A stretch of DNA of 59,411 nt from Oceanobacillus caeni (GTDB lineage: Bacteria > Bacillota > Bacilli > Bacillales > Amphibacillaceae): positions 1-59,411 of the forward strand of contig NZ_JAHHXM010000020.1 of NCBI RefSeq assembly GCF_019037185.1, given 5' to 3'. Below the pieces are notes generated by a model that was not told the DNA's origin, did not search any database, and saw only the letters and a program-made list of their open reading frames with translations. A program made the position numbers and the translations under genes. Position 1 is the stretch's first letter; each line of letters begins with the position of its first letter. Shown here piece by piece: positions 47,742-56,657 of this stretch.

Positions 47742-49619
47742 ATGGCAAAACAAGAGTTCAAGGCAGAGTCCAAGAAGTTATTGGATATGGTAATTAATTC
47801 CATATACTCCAAACGTGAGGTATTCCTAAGGGAACTTATTTCTAATGCAAGTGATGCAATTGATAAAATCTATTATCGCGCATTAACAGATGATAATATT
47901 ACTTTTAACCAAAGTGATTACTATATAAAAATTGATGTGAATAAAGATAATCGTACATTAAAAGTAATTGATACAGGTATTGGAATGACGAAGGAAGACC
48001 TTGAATCCAACTTAGGAACTATTGCCAGGAGCGGTTCTTTCGATTTTAAAAATGAAAATGAATTAAAAGATGGATATGATATTATCGGTCAGTTTGGTGT
48101 AGGATTTTACGCAGCGTTCATGGTTGCTGATAAAGTTACTGTGATAAGTAAAGCGTTAGATAGTGACCAGGCATACGTTTGGGAATCTGCAGGAGCGGAT
48201 GGTTTTACCATTGAACCTACAGATAAAAAGGACGTTGGTACGGAGATTATCTTATCTGTCAAAGAAAACACAGAAGATGAAAATTATGATGAGTACTTAG
48301 AAGAGTATCGTATTAAACAAATTGTAAAAAAATACTCAGACTTTATTCGTTACCCAATTAAAATGGATGTAACGGAAAGTAAACTTAAAGAAGGCACAGA
48401 AGATGAGTATGAAGATGTGATAGAGGAACAAACGATTAATTCTATGGTACCAATTTGGAAGAAGAATAAAAGTGAGCTAACAGATGAAGATTATGAAAAC
48501 TTCTATACAGAAAAGCGTTACGGTTTTGATAAGCCATTAAAACATATTCACCTTAATATTGATGGTACAGTTCGTTATCATGCGATTCTTTATATTCCAG
48601 AAAATGCGCCATTTAATTATTATTCAAAGGAATATGAAAAAGGCCTTGAATTATATTCGAATGGTGTACTGATTATGGAGAAGTGTGCAGACCTATTGCC
48701 TGATTACTTTAGTTTTGTAAAAGGAATGGTTGACTCCGAAGATCTTTCTCTAAATATTTCTAGAGAAATGCTTCAACATGATCGTCAATTGAAAGTTATT
48801 GCAAAGAACATTAACAAGAAGATTAAAAACCAATTATTAAGTATTTTAAGAGATGAACGTGAGAAATACGAGAAATTCTATGAATCCTTTGGTCAACAGT
48901 TGAAGTTCGGGGTTTATAGCGACTATGGCATGAACAAAGATGTATTACAGGATTTATTACTATTCTACTCATCGAAAGAGAAGAAACTCGTCACGTTAAA
49001 AGAATATGTATCTAGAATGCCGGAAGATCAAAAATACATTTATTATGCTACAGGAGATTCAATTGAGCGAATTGAAAAGCTCCCACAAACAGAAATGGTA
49101 GCAGAAAAGGGCTATGAAATCCTATATTTTACAGACGAAATAGATGAATTTGCTATTAAAATGCTCATGAATTATGATGAAAAGGAATTCCGTTCTGTCT
49201 CAAGTGGCGATTTAGGAATGGAAGAAGATAATAAAGAAACAAAAGAACTAGAAGAAGAAAACAAAGATTTATTCGATGCAATGAAGGAAATTCTATCTGA
49301 TAAAGTAAAAGAAGTAAAAGCATCTAAACGACTTAAATCTCATCCTGTCTGCCTAACAGCTCAAGGGGATATTTCCATCGAAATGGAAAAAGTAATTAAT
49401 GCTATGCCTGATAATCAACAAATTAAGGCAGATAAGGTGTTAGAGATTAATGTAAATCATGATGTTTTTGAGTCCTTGAAGGAAGCTTATGATCATGATA
49501 AAGATAAATTAAATTTATACACGAATCTATTATATAATCAAGCACTGTTAATTGAAGGTCTACCTATTCAAGACCCAGTGGATTTTACAAATGATATTTG
49601 TAAAGTAATGGTTAAATAG
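47742..49619 (+). CDS. htpG: Molecular chaperone HtpG (Hsp90)
   Basis: The 625-residue cytoplasmic Hsp90 has the GHKL ATPase motifs [24 protein letters not shown], and [11 protein letters not shown] within residues 1-220, then the middle domain with [12 protein letters not shown] and a C-terminal dimerisation domain. ATG 47742 follows GAAGGAGATG; an upstream in-frame ATG at 47664 lies in the promoter -10 region and is not credible. The terminator follows at 49625. Confidence 0.92.
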   Translation: MAKQEFKAESKKLLDMVINSIYSKREVFLRELISNASDAIDKIYYRALTDDNITFNQSDYYIKIDVNKDNRTLKVIDTGIGMTKEDLESNLGTIARSGSFDFKNENELKDGYDIIGQFGVGFYAAFMVADKVTVISKALDSDQAYVWESAGADGFTIEPTDKKDVGTEIILSVKENTEDENYDEYLEEYRIKQIVKKYSDFIRYPIKMDVTESKLKEGTEDEYEDVIEEQTINSMVPIWKKNKSELTDEDYENFYTEKRYGFDKPLKHIHLNIDGTVRYHAILYIPENAPFNYYSKEYEKGLELYSNGVLIMEKCADLLPDYFSFVKGMVDSEDLSLNISREMLQHDRQLKVIAKNINKKIKNQLLSILRDEREKYEKFYESFGQQLKFGVYSDYGMNKDVLQDLLLFYSSKEKKLVTLKEYVSRMPEDQKYIYYATGDSIERIEKLPQTEMVAEKGYEILYFTDEIDEFAIKMLMNYDEKEFRSVSSGDLGMEEDNKETKELEEENKDLFDAMKEILSDKVKEVKASKRLKSHPVCLTAQGDISIEMEKVINAMPDNQQIKADKVLEINVNHDVFESLKEAYDHDKDKLNLYTNLLYNQALLIEGLPIQDPVDFTNDICKVMVK

Positions 49620-49624
49620 AAGCA

Positions 49625-49660
49625 AGCCTCTACTTTCCTAGTAGGGGCTCATTTTATTTT
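49625..49660 (+). terminator. Terminator after htpG
   Basis: AGCCTCTACT (49625-49634) pairs with AGTAGGGGCT (49640-49649) with one wobble, then a T-rich stretch. Confidence 0.75.
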
Positions 49661-49762
49661 ACAAGGATATATCCACTTATTTTTCTATTAATCTACTAAA
49701 GTATATTTTTTAGAGAAAAGGATATACTTTTAAATAGAACGGGTATTGATTAAGGAGTTTTA

Positions 49763-49898
49763 TTTTATCCCACTTTAAGCTTCTTGGGAAACATAGAAGG
49801 TAAGTGGAAGATCAACTGACCGTAAAGGCGATAGGAGCGACTAACCATTAGTGAGGGATGAAGGAAAATCCCCACCTATGGAAGTCTTCTTTATCCCA
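49763..49898 (+). repeat. Structured interspersed repeat, copy 1
   Basis: It shares TTTTATCCCAC at the start, GATCAACTGNCCGTAAAG, CTAACCATNA and ATGGAAGTCTTCTTTAT at the end with the copy at 56658-56794. An internal stem pairs CCAT (49845-49848 region) with ATGG before GAAGTCTTC. TTTATCCCA occurs at both ends of this copy, possibly a target duplication. No reading frame is likely; it fills the gap between htpG and the TetR gene. Confidence 0.65.
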
Positions 49899-49955
49899 TG
49901 ATTCTGCCACAATTACATGGTAGGGTATATTTATAGGGCAATATGATCAAGAATA

Positions 49956-50036
49956 TGACAAGTTGTCACATGAATTGGTTGACAAATGACATCGTGTCAC
50001 TTAAACTTAAATTATACAAAAAGTGACATCGCGTCA
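49956..50036 (+). promoter_or_regulatory. TetR promoter with three palindromic operators
   Basis: Three 13-bp palindromes are present: TGACAAGTTGTCA (49956-49968), TGACATCGTGTCA (49987-49999) and TGACATCGCGTCA (50024-50036), of form TGACA-N3-TGTCA. The -35 TTGACA (49979-49984) and -10 TAAACT (50002-50007) flank the middle one. Autorepression by the TetR protein encoded just downstream is inferred. Confidence 0.7.
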
Positions 50037-50060
50037 TAAGGGGAATTTGGAGGAAGTGCA

Positions 50061-50675
50061 TTGCCGAAACAAACGTTTTTTAATTTACCCGAGAAAAAAA
50101 GGCAACATTTAATTAATGCCGCGGAAGAAGAGTTTGCAAGGGTTCCTTTGCATGAAGCATCTATAGCCAATATAGTAAAATCTGCCGGTATTCCTCGAGG
50201 AAGCTTTTATCAGTATTTTGAAAACAAAGAGGATATATATTTTTATCTACTAAAAGAGGAGACAGATGCTAGGAGAATTAAATTTTTCCAAAAGCTGGAG
50301 GAACATGACGGTGATATTATAAACGCTGTGACGGATTTTTATTATGAGTTTTTAGTTGAACTCCCCGATGATAGAGAATTTGACTTCCTAAAAAATGCTC
50401 TGCTCCATGTAACACATAAAATTGAAGATGCTTTTACAGCAGCTTTTAAAGGGAAACATGACACAGGATTTTTCAATGAAGTAATTGAAATGATTGATAA
50501 GGATCGTTTAAATACTAAAAACGATACGGAAATCTACCATATGTTACAAATTGTCATAGCAGTTGTGTTTCGAAACTTTGTAGAAAAGTTTTCAAAAGAG
50601 TTGTCTGATGATGAAGCAATTGAACATTTTACAATTGAAATGAACTTATTAAAGAATGGACTATATAAAAACTAA
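50061..50675 (+). CDS. TetR/AcrR-family transcriptional regulator
   Basis: The 204-residue repressor has an N-terminal TetR helix-turn-helix (about 8-55, HEASIANIVKSAGIPRGSFYQYFENKED) and an all-helical ligand and dimer domain. TTG 50061 follows GGAGGAAG. It is controlled by three palindromes in its own promoter. TetR genes of this type usually precede an efflux pump, but here an Spx-like gene follows and no transporter is adjacent, so the regulated target is probably elsewhere. Confidence 0.85.
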   Translation: MPKQTFFNLPEKKRQHLINAAEEEFARVPLHEASIANIVKSAGIPRGSFYQYFENKEDIYFYLLKEETDARRIKFFQKLEEHDGDIINAVTDFYYEFLVELPDDREFDFLKNALLHVTHKIEDAFTAAFKGKHDTGFFNEVIEMIDKDRLNTKNDTEIYHMLQIVIAVVFRNFVEKFSKELSDDEAIEHFTIEMNLLKNGLYKN

Positions 50676-50726
50676 TATATTTAACGAATACTATACTAGA
50701 ATATTTAGGAAAATGGGGTATGATAA

Positions 50727-51137
50727 ATGACAGTTAAAATATTTGGCGCATCTTGTTCATCGACGAGGAAAGCAAGACAATGGTTTAAAGATCAGGACAT
50801 TTCATTTGTAGAAAGGAATATTTTAAAGAACCCACTAACTGTAAACGAACTTCAAGGGATATTACGAATGACAGTGGATGGAACAGACGAGATTATTTCT
50901 ACTCGTTCCAAAATTTATAAAGATTTAAATCTAGATATGGACGCGATTCCACTACAAGAGTTACTTGAATTAATTCATCAATATCCAAGGTTGCTTCGAA
51001 GTCCGATAATAATGGATGAAAAGAGACTACAAGTAGGGTATCATGAAGATGATATTCGTCAATTTTTACCTCGAAAAACGAGAGAGTATCAGTGGTTGAA
51101 GTGGCGAATGAATAATATCCAATTTGCTGAAGGGTAA
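50727..51137 (+). CDS. Spx-like ArsC-family regulator with CxxT
   Basis: The 136-residue protein aligns with Spx along its length: ILRMTVDGTDEIISTRSK, LLRSPIIMDEKRLQVGY and IRQFLPRKTR are Spx-like. Spx binds the RNA polymerase alpha subunit and senses disulfide stress by a C10-x-x-C13 switch. Here the site reads C-S-S-T, with the second cysteine missing, so a classical disulfide cannot form. It may be a constitutive or antagonistic paralogue. ATG 50727 has a weak GGGG ribosome site. The TetR gene lies 50 bp upstream. Confidence 0.78.
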   Translation: MTVKIFGASCSSTRKARQWFKDQDISFVERNILKNPLTVNELQGILRMTVDGTDEIISTRSKIYKDLNLDMDAIPLQELLELIHQYPRLLRSPIIMDEKRLQVGYHEDDIRQFLPRKTREYQWLKWRMNNIQFAEG

Positions 51138-51193
51138 AACTACTACGAAAGTGCGTAATGTTCATTAATTAAACCCACTTAGGGGGGAGTCTT

Positions 51194-51490
51194 ATTAAAG
51201 TAATAGCTGAGCAATCTTATGTAAAGGTTGAAAGGCAGATAAATAGTGTTGAGATGACTCGGGTTGAACATCAACGTACAATATACCTTTATGATAACCG
51301 AATTGTAACGGAACATCGCGAATTTCCAATAAAAGATGTTCTGGATATCTCCTATCGCTTCATTGGTGGGGATGGGGGTCTTCTCTATCTATATACATCT
51401 TGTGGAGTGTATTCCTACATCGTAAAGTCATCACCGGAAGATTTTGTTCAAACGTGTAAAGAGCATATTTTAAATTATCCTCATTCTTAA
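51194..51490 (+). CDS. Hypothetical protein with a probable ATT start
   Basis: The ATG at 51254 gives 78 residues but has no ribosome site, while the frame is open upstream to ATT 51194 directly after AGGGGGGAG (51181-51189), giving 98 residues starting KVIAEQSYVKVERQ. I prefer the ATT start. The product is soluble, with beta-like segments (RTIYLYDNRIVTEHREF, LLYLYTSCGVYSYIVKS). I recognise no family. A clear terminator follows at 51490. Confidence 0.55.
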   Translation: MKVIAEQSYVKVERQINSVEMTRVEHQRTIYLYDNRIVTEHREFPIKDVLDISYRFIGGDGGLLYLYTSCGVYSYIVKSSPEDFVQTCKEHILNYPHS

Positions 51491-51524
51491 AGGTGGAAGT
51501 ATAGCTGATATACTTCCACCTTTT
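51490..51524 (+). terminator. Terminator
   Basis: AAGGTGGAAGTATA (51490-51503) pairs perfectly with TATACTTCCACCTT (51509-51522), then TT. Confidence 0.85.
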
Positions 51525-51587
51525 GTTGCTTATTAGAAAATTATAAAATTTGTGCGGCTATGGATAACCTTAGATACAGAAATAGCC

Positions 51588-51732
51588 ACGTCCGGCTCCA
51601 GCGCCCAGCGACTAGCGAGACTTCCTTCACCTCCGTACGATAAGTCAACATCGACTCACTCCGTTCGTCGTGTTTCCTTTATCTCCTACGGCTCAGTCCA
51701 GTCCGTACGTCGCTAAACGGGCGCTTAAGCCT
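51588..51732. repeat. Interspersed GC-rich repeat
   Basis: The element starts CACGTCCGGCTCCAGCGCCC and ends GTCGCTAAACGGGCGCTT. AGCGCCC..CGAC (51600-51612) and GTCG..GGGCGCT (51709-51725) are inverted. Its base composition is unlike the neighbours. I recognise it as a repeat family common between genes in Bacillaceae. It separates convergent genes, where it may act as a terminator. Confidence 0.7.
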
Positions 51733-51739
51733 TTGTTCT

Positions 51740-52801
51740 TTATTCATGACTTCTCTTTCTAAATTGCATTCGAAAAAACGTAACAATCAAAGTACCAATC
51801 AATACTAGTCCTAAGTAACCAATGAGTGGGTAGAATTGACTTACTAAATCAGTAAAGCCGATAAAGCTTAGAATATATCCTAAAATGAGGAAAATAGTCA
51901 AGAGCACTTTAAACCTTCTTGTTCCAACTTTTGCAAAACGTGCAGTTAAAGAGAAAAACATACTAATAGCGGTATTGAATATCATCCCAAAAAGGATAAC
52001 AGACATGATACTCCCAAGTATTGGGGATATACTATTCACGATGGAAAGCATAGGCATATCGTCCGCTGCTACCGTTTCAATTTTTGAGAAGATGGCTAAA
52101 TTACTTAAAATGATTAATGCACCGAGACCAAGTCCTCCAACGAGACCACCAAGTGTTGCCGTTTTAATATTTTTTTCTGCTCCACCCATAACTAATGTCA
52201 TAGAGGCACCTAACGCAATATTAAAAGATACATAATTGATGGTAGAAATAATCCAGTTCGGTAGTGGTGTATATACTTCTCTTGCTATTGGATCAAGATT
52301 GGCAAAGGATGTATCAAGTGTAAAAAAGGAGTAAATTGAAATAATGATAATGAATAAAACTAGGAATGGAGTGATACTACCAATTACGGAAACTACTTTG
52401 TTAATTTTTAACATACCAGTAGTAAGAATTAGAATTGCCATTAGAGTTGTTCCAACGAAGTAAGGTAAACCAAACTGTTGGTTAAGGTTTGACCCAGCTC
52501 CAGCAACCATCACAACTCCAACACCGAATAAAGTAAGTATTAGAATAATATCAACTAGTACACCGAGATAGGGGCCGCTAATGGCATAAATCGCATCCTT
52601 ATGAGAGCTTGTCTTCGTCTTACTACCAATTAACATAAGTACCATTCCGAGAAAGGCAAATAAGGCAGTAGCGATAATTCCCCCAATAATACCTAATAGA
52701 CCAAAACTTGTATAATACTGCAAAATTTCTTGACCTGAGGCAAAACCTGCCCCAACAATAATTCCGATAAAAGCACTAGCTAATTTCAAAATTTCCCTCA
52801 T
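51740..52801 (-). CDS. YkvI-family membrane protein
   Basis: This 353-residue protein has about ten hydrophobic segments and starts with a first helix GIIVGAGFASGQEILQYY, a pattern of APC-like transporters and of B. subtilis YkvI. The substrate is unknown. ATG 52801 follows GGAGGACGTT; TTG 52813 overlaps the ribosome site. It is divergent from alr across 113 bp, though nothing links the two functionally. Confidence 0.8.
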   Translation of the reverse strand: MREILKLASAFIGIIVGAGFASGQEILQYYTSFGLLGIIGGIIATALFAFLGMVLMLIGSKTKTSSHKDAIYAISGPYLGVLVDIILILTLFGVGVVMVAGAGSNLNQQFGLPYFVGTTLMAILILTTGMLKINKVVSVIGSITPFLVLFIIIISIYSFFTLDTSFANLDPIAREVYTPLPNWIISTINYVSFNIALGASMTLVMGGAEKNIKTATLGGLVGGLGLGALIILSNLAIFSKIETVAADDMPMLSIVNSISPILGSIMSVILFGMIFNTAISMFFSLTARFAKVGTRRFKVLLTIFLILGYILSFIGFTDLVSQFYPLIGYLGLVLIGTLIVTFFRMQFRKRSHE

Positions 52802-52914
52802 AACGTCCTCCAAAACTTGCTACTTTGCTATTTTATTATAAAATGAAATAATTATAATATATCACTTAACAAAATCAATTACGATTAGTTTGCTTAAAAT
52901 TGGAGGAAGTAATC

Positions 52915-54081
52915 ATGGCAGTAGGAAGCTATCGAGATACATGGGTTGAAATATCACTAGATGCTTTAAAAAGCAATGTAAAGGCATTTAAGAATCATAT
53001 TAACCCAAAGACAAAATTAATGGCTGTGATAAAGGCGGACGGCTATGGCCACGGCGCGATTGAAGTTGCACAAGCAGCACTGGAAGAAGGAGCGGATTAT
53101 TTAGCCGTTGCTATATTAGATGAAGCATTACAAATCCGAAAAGCCAAGATCAATGCTCCTGTCTTAGTATTAGGATATACAGGAATAAGTACAGAAACAG
53201 CCGTAGAGGATGCTATAAATTCAAATATAACGTTAACTGTTTTTACCAAGGAAATAGCTAAGGAAATAGTAAAAACAGCTGAGGAATTAAAAAAGATCGC
53301 AAAAGTGCATATTAAAATAGATAGCGGTATGAACCGAATTGGAATTAGAAAAAGAGAAGAAGCATTAGAACTCATATCATTATTAACATCAAATTACGTA
53401 CAAATTGAGGGGATCTTTACTCACTTTGCTGATGCAGACAATTCAGATTCCACATATACAGATAAACAATTTAAACATTTTTTGTCAGTGGTTGATTATT
53501 TGGAGGAACATGACATTCAAATACCAATTAAACACTGTTGTAATAGTGCAGCAACTATTTCTTATCCTCACATGCATATGGACATGGTACGGGTTGGTAT
53601 AAGCTTATATGGATTATATCCTAGTGAACATTTAAAAAATAAAATTAAACTTATACAAGTTATGAGTTTTAAGACGAAACCAGTCCACATTAAAAATGTG
53701 GATATCGGTGAACCGATAAGTTATGGTTGTACATTTTCAACGAAAAGTCATTCAAAAATCGCCACGATTCCAGTCGGTTATGCAGATGGTTTTACAAGAG
53801 CATTATCGAATAAAGGGAATGTCTCCGTAAAAGGAAAAAGGGCACCAATTGTAGGACGGATTTGTATGGATCAATCGATGATAGATATAACGGATATACC
53901 CTATGTTAGCAAAGAGGACACTGTCACCATTTTTGGCGAACCTAGTGAAGGTTTTATTTCTTTGGATGAAGTTGCGGAACAGTTACAAACCATCCACTAT
54001 GAAATAGTCTGTTTAATTGGAAGACGTGTATCACGCGTCTATATTCAAAATGGAAAATTACATCATGCAAAAGGATTATAA
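52915..54081 (+). CDS. alr: Alanine racemase
   Basis: The 388-residue PLP enzyme makes D-alanine for peptidoglycan. The PLP lysine is K40 in MAVIKADGYGHG, the second catalytic residue is the tyrosine of ISYGCTFST, and DMVRVGISLYGLYP plus RICMDQSMIDIT are family signatures. ATG 52915 follows TGGAGGAAG. A strong terminator follows at 54102. Confidence 0.93.
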   Translation: MAVGSYRDTWVEISLDALKSNVKAFKNHINPKTKLMAVIKADGYGHGAIEVAQAALEEGADYLAVAILDEALQIRKAKINAPVLVLGYTGISTETAVEDAINSNITLTVFTKEIAKEIVKTAEELKKIAKVHIKIDSGMNRIGIRKREEALELISLLTSNYVQIEGIFTHFADADNSDSTYTDKQFKHFLSVVDYLEEHDIQIPIKHCCNSAATISYPHMHMDMVRVGISLYGLYPSEHLKNKIKLIQVMSFKTKPVHIKNVDIGEPISYGCTFSTKSHSKIATIPVGYADGFTRALSNKGNVSVKGKRAPIVGRICMDQSMIDITDIPYVSKEDTVTIFGEPSEGFISLDEVAEQLQTIHYEIVCLIGRRVSRVYIQNGKLHHAKGL

Positions 54082-54101
54082 TAATGAAGTAGTAATGAAT
54101 A

Positions 54102-54139
54102 AACACTCCGTAAACCTAAGCGCAGGTTTACGGAGTGTT
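54102..54139. terminator. Strong bidirectional terminator
   Basis: AACACTCCGTAAACCT (54102-54117) pairs perfectly with AGGTTTACGGAGTGTT (54124-54139). Confidence 0.85.
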
Positions 54140-54144
54140 ATGTT

Positions 54145-54336
54145 TCACTGTATTAAATTCACCTGATTTAACCCGTTTAAATCGACTTCTTGTACATGGT
54201 GCATATCATCAAGAGGAAAAATAGTTGCAGTTCCTTCCTGTTCGTTTACTGCTTGAATATATACAGGAATGCCATGGTAGTTTACATTAATCATCTCAAT
54301 GGATTCCAAAATATCTTGTGCTGTTTTACTATCCAT
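54145..54336 (-). CDS. sspH: H-type small acid-soluble spore protein
   Basis: This 63-residue protein matches the SspH family of minor forespore proteins: AQDILESIEMINVNYHGIPVYIQAVNE followed by GTATIFPLDD. ATG 54336 follows AGGAGGACATC; the longer frame from 54357 is unlikely. Expression in the forespore under SigG is expected from the family, but I found no convincing SigG promoter. A shorter relative lies at 55794-55949. Confidence 0.82.
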   Translation of the reverse strand: MDSKTAQDILESIEMINVNYHGIPVYIQAVNEQEGTATIFPLDDMHHVQEVDLNGLNQVNLIQ

Positions 54337-54489
54337 GATGTCCTCCTTAACTTGCATTTTACGCCTTTTCTAGCTGTTAGGGGATGGAAGAATTCATTTA
54401 CTTATATTTTTTGTAGGAGGGACCGAAATATTCTAATTGATATCATCCATTTTCTTCTAGAGATCCACTGAGAATCTAATTATTTAGTT

Positions 54490-54828
54490 TTAAAATAGTA
54501 ATCGTGACCATGGATCTCTACGATTAGTGTTATCACGGTCATCATCATGGTGATGTCTTTTACGGTCGGAACCTCCGTCTTTGTCATCATGATGATGTTT
54601 CTTGTGGTCAAAATCACCGCCTACATCATCATGGCGATGTCTCTTACGGTCGGAATTACCGCCATCATCATCATGGTGACGTTTCTTGCGGTCAAAGTCT
54701 CTATCCCTAACATTATCATCTTTTACAAAAACTTCTTTCGCCTTAATGAAAACTCTGCTTGCATGAATGTTAACGTCATTTACGTTATCATGGTCCTTCT
54801 TACTTTTTCTATCCTCACTGTGAGACAT
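54490..54828 (-). CDS. His/Asp/Lys-rich repeat protein, probable spore surface protein
   Basis: The 112-residue product begins with a normal segment (HASRVFIKAKEVFVKDDN) and continues with about four imperfect 14-residue repeats of type SDRKRHHHDDDGG (residues about 48-104). The ribosome site AAAGGAGGAAATT before ATG 54828 supports it, and the opposite-strand frame has none. Such low-complexity charged repeats occur in spore coat and exosporium proteins such as CotG, and the His/Asp content suggests metal binding. A CATAGGTTA (minus strand, 54860-54852) fits a SigK/SigE -10. The spore role is inferred. Confidence 0.65.
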   Translation of the reverse strand: MSHSEDRKSKKDHDNVNDVNIHASRVFIKAKEVFVKDDNVRDRDFDRKKRHHDDDGGNSDRKRHRHDDVGGDFDHKKHHHDDKDGGSDRKRHHHDDDRDNTNRRDPWSRLLF

Positions 54829-55050
54829 GCAATTTCCTCCTTTCCATATAATAACCTATGTTTATCTAAAAGTAGCTGAATAGGTAAAGGCTCAGATTTA
54901 TATAAAATAGACTAACAACTATTCCTCGATAGAAAATAGAGATTGCTTAACATGGTTTGAGGTAAAAACATTATTAATGACCTTAAATATTGGACTAAAT
55001 GAATCATTTATTACTTTTAGTAACCATATAATAAAAGGGAATTAAATATC

Positions 55051-55079
55051 TTGCAATAAGTTGAAAATGATGTTATATT
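55051..55079 (+). promoter_or_regulatory. Promoter of the FMN reductase gene; rest of 54829-55150 without a gene
   Basis: TTGCAA (55051-55056) and TATATT (55074-55079) are 17 bp apart, about 72 bp before the ATG. In the rest of the 322-bp gap I see only the ribosome site and possible SigK/E -10 of the divergent repeat-protein gene. Confidence 0.55.
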
Positions 55080-55150
55080 ATTATCAATTAAAGTATGTTT
55101 AATTAAAAATAATTTGGCATACATTTATCATATAGGAGGAATATAAGTCT

Positions 55151-55714
55151 ATGTTAAAAATAGGTATTATTTTAGGAAGTGTACGTCAAGGACGTAATGG
55201 AGAAGCTGTTGCAAACTGGACACTTGACTTTGCTAACAAACGTAACGATGCTGATGTAGAATACGAATTAGTGGATCTTGCCGATTACAATTTGCCATTT
55301 CTAGGTGCTGAGATTCCAGAAACACAACAAGCCGAAGCTGAAAAGGCAATTAAAGCATGGTCAGAAAAAATTGCTTCTTTTGATGGATATATCATTATTG
55401 CACCAGAATACAACCATGCAATTGGTGGAGCATTGAAGAACGCATTAGATTATTTAAACCCAGAAGTGAACAATAAAGCTGCTGGATTCGTTGGATACGG
55501 AAGTTTAGGTGGAACACGTGCTCATGAGAACCTACGTCTAATTTTAGGTGAACTTCAAGTAGCAGACGTTCGTACTGCAGTAACATTCTCATTATTAGCC
55601 GACTTTGAGAATTTCAGCGTATTCAAACCAGCTGATTACCATGAAGCTAATGCAACTGAAATGTTTAATCAAGTAATTGCTTGGAGTAAAGCTCTTAAAA
55701 CAGTTAGAGGTTAA
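55151..55714 (+). CDS. NADPH-dependent FMN reductase / azoreductase-like flavoprotein
   Basis: The 187-residue flavodoxin-like protein (PF03358) has the FMN phosphate loop GSVRQGRNGE (about 9-18), the APEYNHAIGGALKNALDYL segment and a YGSLGGTRAHENLR motif. It reduces flavins, quinones or azo compounds with NAD(P)H and is related to B. subtilis YhdA. ATG 55151 follows ATAGGAGGAAT. It is monocistronic with a strong terminator. Confidence 0.87.
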   Translation: MLKIGIILGSVRQGRNGEAVANWTLDFANKRNDADVEYELVDLADYNLPFLGAEIPETQQAEAEKAIKAWSEKIASFDGYIIIAPEYNHAIGGALKNALDYLNPEVNNKAAGFVGYGSLGGTRAHENLRLILGELQVADVRTAVTFSLLADFENFSVFKPADYHEANATEMFNQVIAWSKALKTVRG

Positions 55715-55749
55715 TTATTCGTAGTTTTCGTTCTTGTGAAGATTTAAAA

Positions 55750-55783
55750 AAAATAGAGTGCTAAAGGATGCACTCTATTTTTT
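55750..55783. terminator. Bidirectional terminator
   Basis: AAAATAGAGTGC (55750-55761) pairs with GCACTCTATTTT (55770-55781), with A and T runs on both sides. Confidence 0.85.
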
Positions 55784-55793
55784 ATTAAATGAC

Positions 55794-55949
55794 TCATTCA
55801 ATTGGGACAATTCCACACTTATCAAGGGGAATTACTTTAACCATATGACTATGTTCATCATATTGATTCATAACAACGGACCTACCATTATAGTTCACAG
55901 GGATTAAATCATGGGAATCCATAATTTCTCTTACCCTCTTCTTATCCAC
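55794..55949 (-). CDS. Short SspH-like small acid-soluble spore protein
   Basis: This 51-residue frame starts at GTG 55949, seven bases after GGTGG. It reads DKKRVREIMDSHDLIPVNY, then NGRSVVMNQYDEHSHMVKVI and PLDKCG. The spacing of EI..S, VNY-G-R, and V-PLD follows the SspH family, including the sspH gene at 54145. It is shorter at the C-terminus and contains one cysteine, unusual for such proteins. It shares the bidirectional terminator at 55750. The small size makes it easy to overlook. Confidence 0.65.
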   Translation of the reverse strand: MDKKRVREIMDSHDLIPVNYNGRSVVMNQYDEHSHMVKVIPLDKCGIVPIE

Positions 55950-56030
55950 TGCATAACCACCTTATTCTTTAGGTAATTATTAATATTCTCTCCACGTTAT
56001 AATAAAACCATGCAGTTGAAGTCTGATTTA

Positions 56031-56072
56031 GAACAAAAAAGCAAATTGCATCATAACAATCTGCTTTTGTTC
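56031..56072 (-). terminator. Terminator of pgsA
   Basis: On the minus strand GAACAAAAGCAGATTG (56072-56057) pairs with CAATTTGCTTTTTTGTTC (56048-56031), T-rich in the descending arm. Confidence 0.75.
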
Positions 56073-56074
56073 AC

Positions 56075-56629
56075 TCAGGCTCTATATAAATGAATAAATT
56101 CAAGGGCGTACATAATGAAAGAAATAGTAAGGAAGATTCCAGTAGTAATGACTAGAATAGCTGCTACTTGTAAGTTTAATTCCGGAAATGCAATAAATAG
56201 GCCCATAGCAACATAGAATACCGTGGTTGATACTTTTCCAAACCACTTTGAACCATCTAGCTTTTTTCCTTTTTTTAATAAAATAAGTCCATTGATACCC
56301 ATAAATAATTCTTTAAGAACCACTAATAATACTAAAATCCACATATATGGGTAATGAAATACAAGGCAAATGACAATTGCGGCTTGGGTAAGTTTGTCAG
56401 CAATAGGATCCAACGTTTTTCCGAGTTCTGTTATTTGGTTGAATTTTCTTGCTATAAAGCCATCTAATAAATCAGTTAAACCAGATAAAAAGATAATAAA
56501 TGCTGCAATATAATAATCATTTGTCTCCGTTGCACTGAAGTAGATATAGATAAAGAAAGGAATAAGCAAGATCCTGATGCAAGATAAAATATTTGGGATA
56601 GTCAACCATTCCCTTTTGGTTAGCTTCAC
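56075..56629 (-). CDS. pgsA: CDP-alcohol phosphatidyltransferase (phosphatidylglycerophosphate synthase)
   Basis: The 184-residue integral membrane enzyme would transfer phosphatidyl from CDP-diacylglycerol to glycerol 3-phosphate. The signature D-G-x2-A-R-x8-G-x3-D-x3-D is seen as DGFIARKFNQITELGKTLDP followed by IADK (about residues 57-80). IPNILSCIRILLIP is the typical PgsA N-terminus. It starts at ATG 56629 behind AGGAGG. In most Bacilli pgsA lies in the cinA-recA region, so this copy may be a paralogue or relocated. Confidence 0.83.
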   Translation of the reverse strand: MKLTKREWLTIPNILSCIRILLIPFFIYIYFSATETNDYYIAAFIIFLSGLTDLLDGFIARKFNQITELGKTLDPIADKLTQAAIVICLVFHYPYMWILVLLVVLKELFMGINGLILLKKGKKLDGSKWFGKVSTTVFYVAMGLFIAFPELNLQVAAILVITTGIFLTISFIMYALEFIHLYRA

Positions 56630-56657
56630 ACCAACATCCTCCTAAATGTTTTGTAAG

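Noticed and set aside
54547-54879. 110-codon hydrophobic frame opposite the His/Asp-rich gene
   Set aside because: It is the complement of a repetitive charged coding region; only the minus-strand frame has a ribosome site.
55072-55090. Fur or PerR box before the FMN reductase gene
   Set aside because: Only one half-site (ATTATCA) fits; the full palindrome does not.
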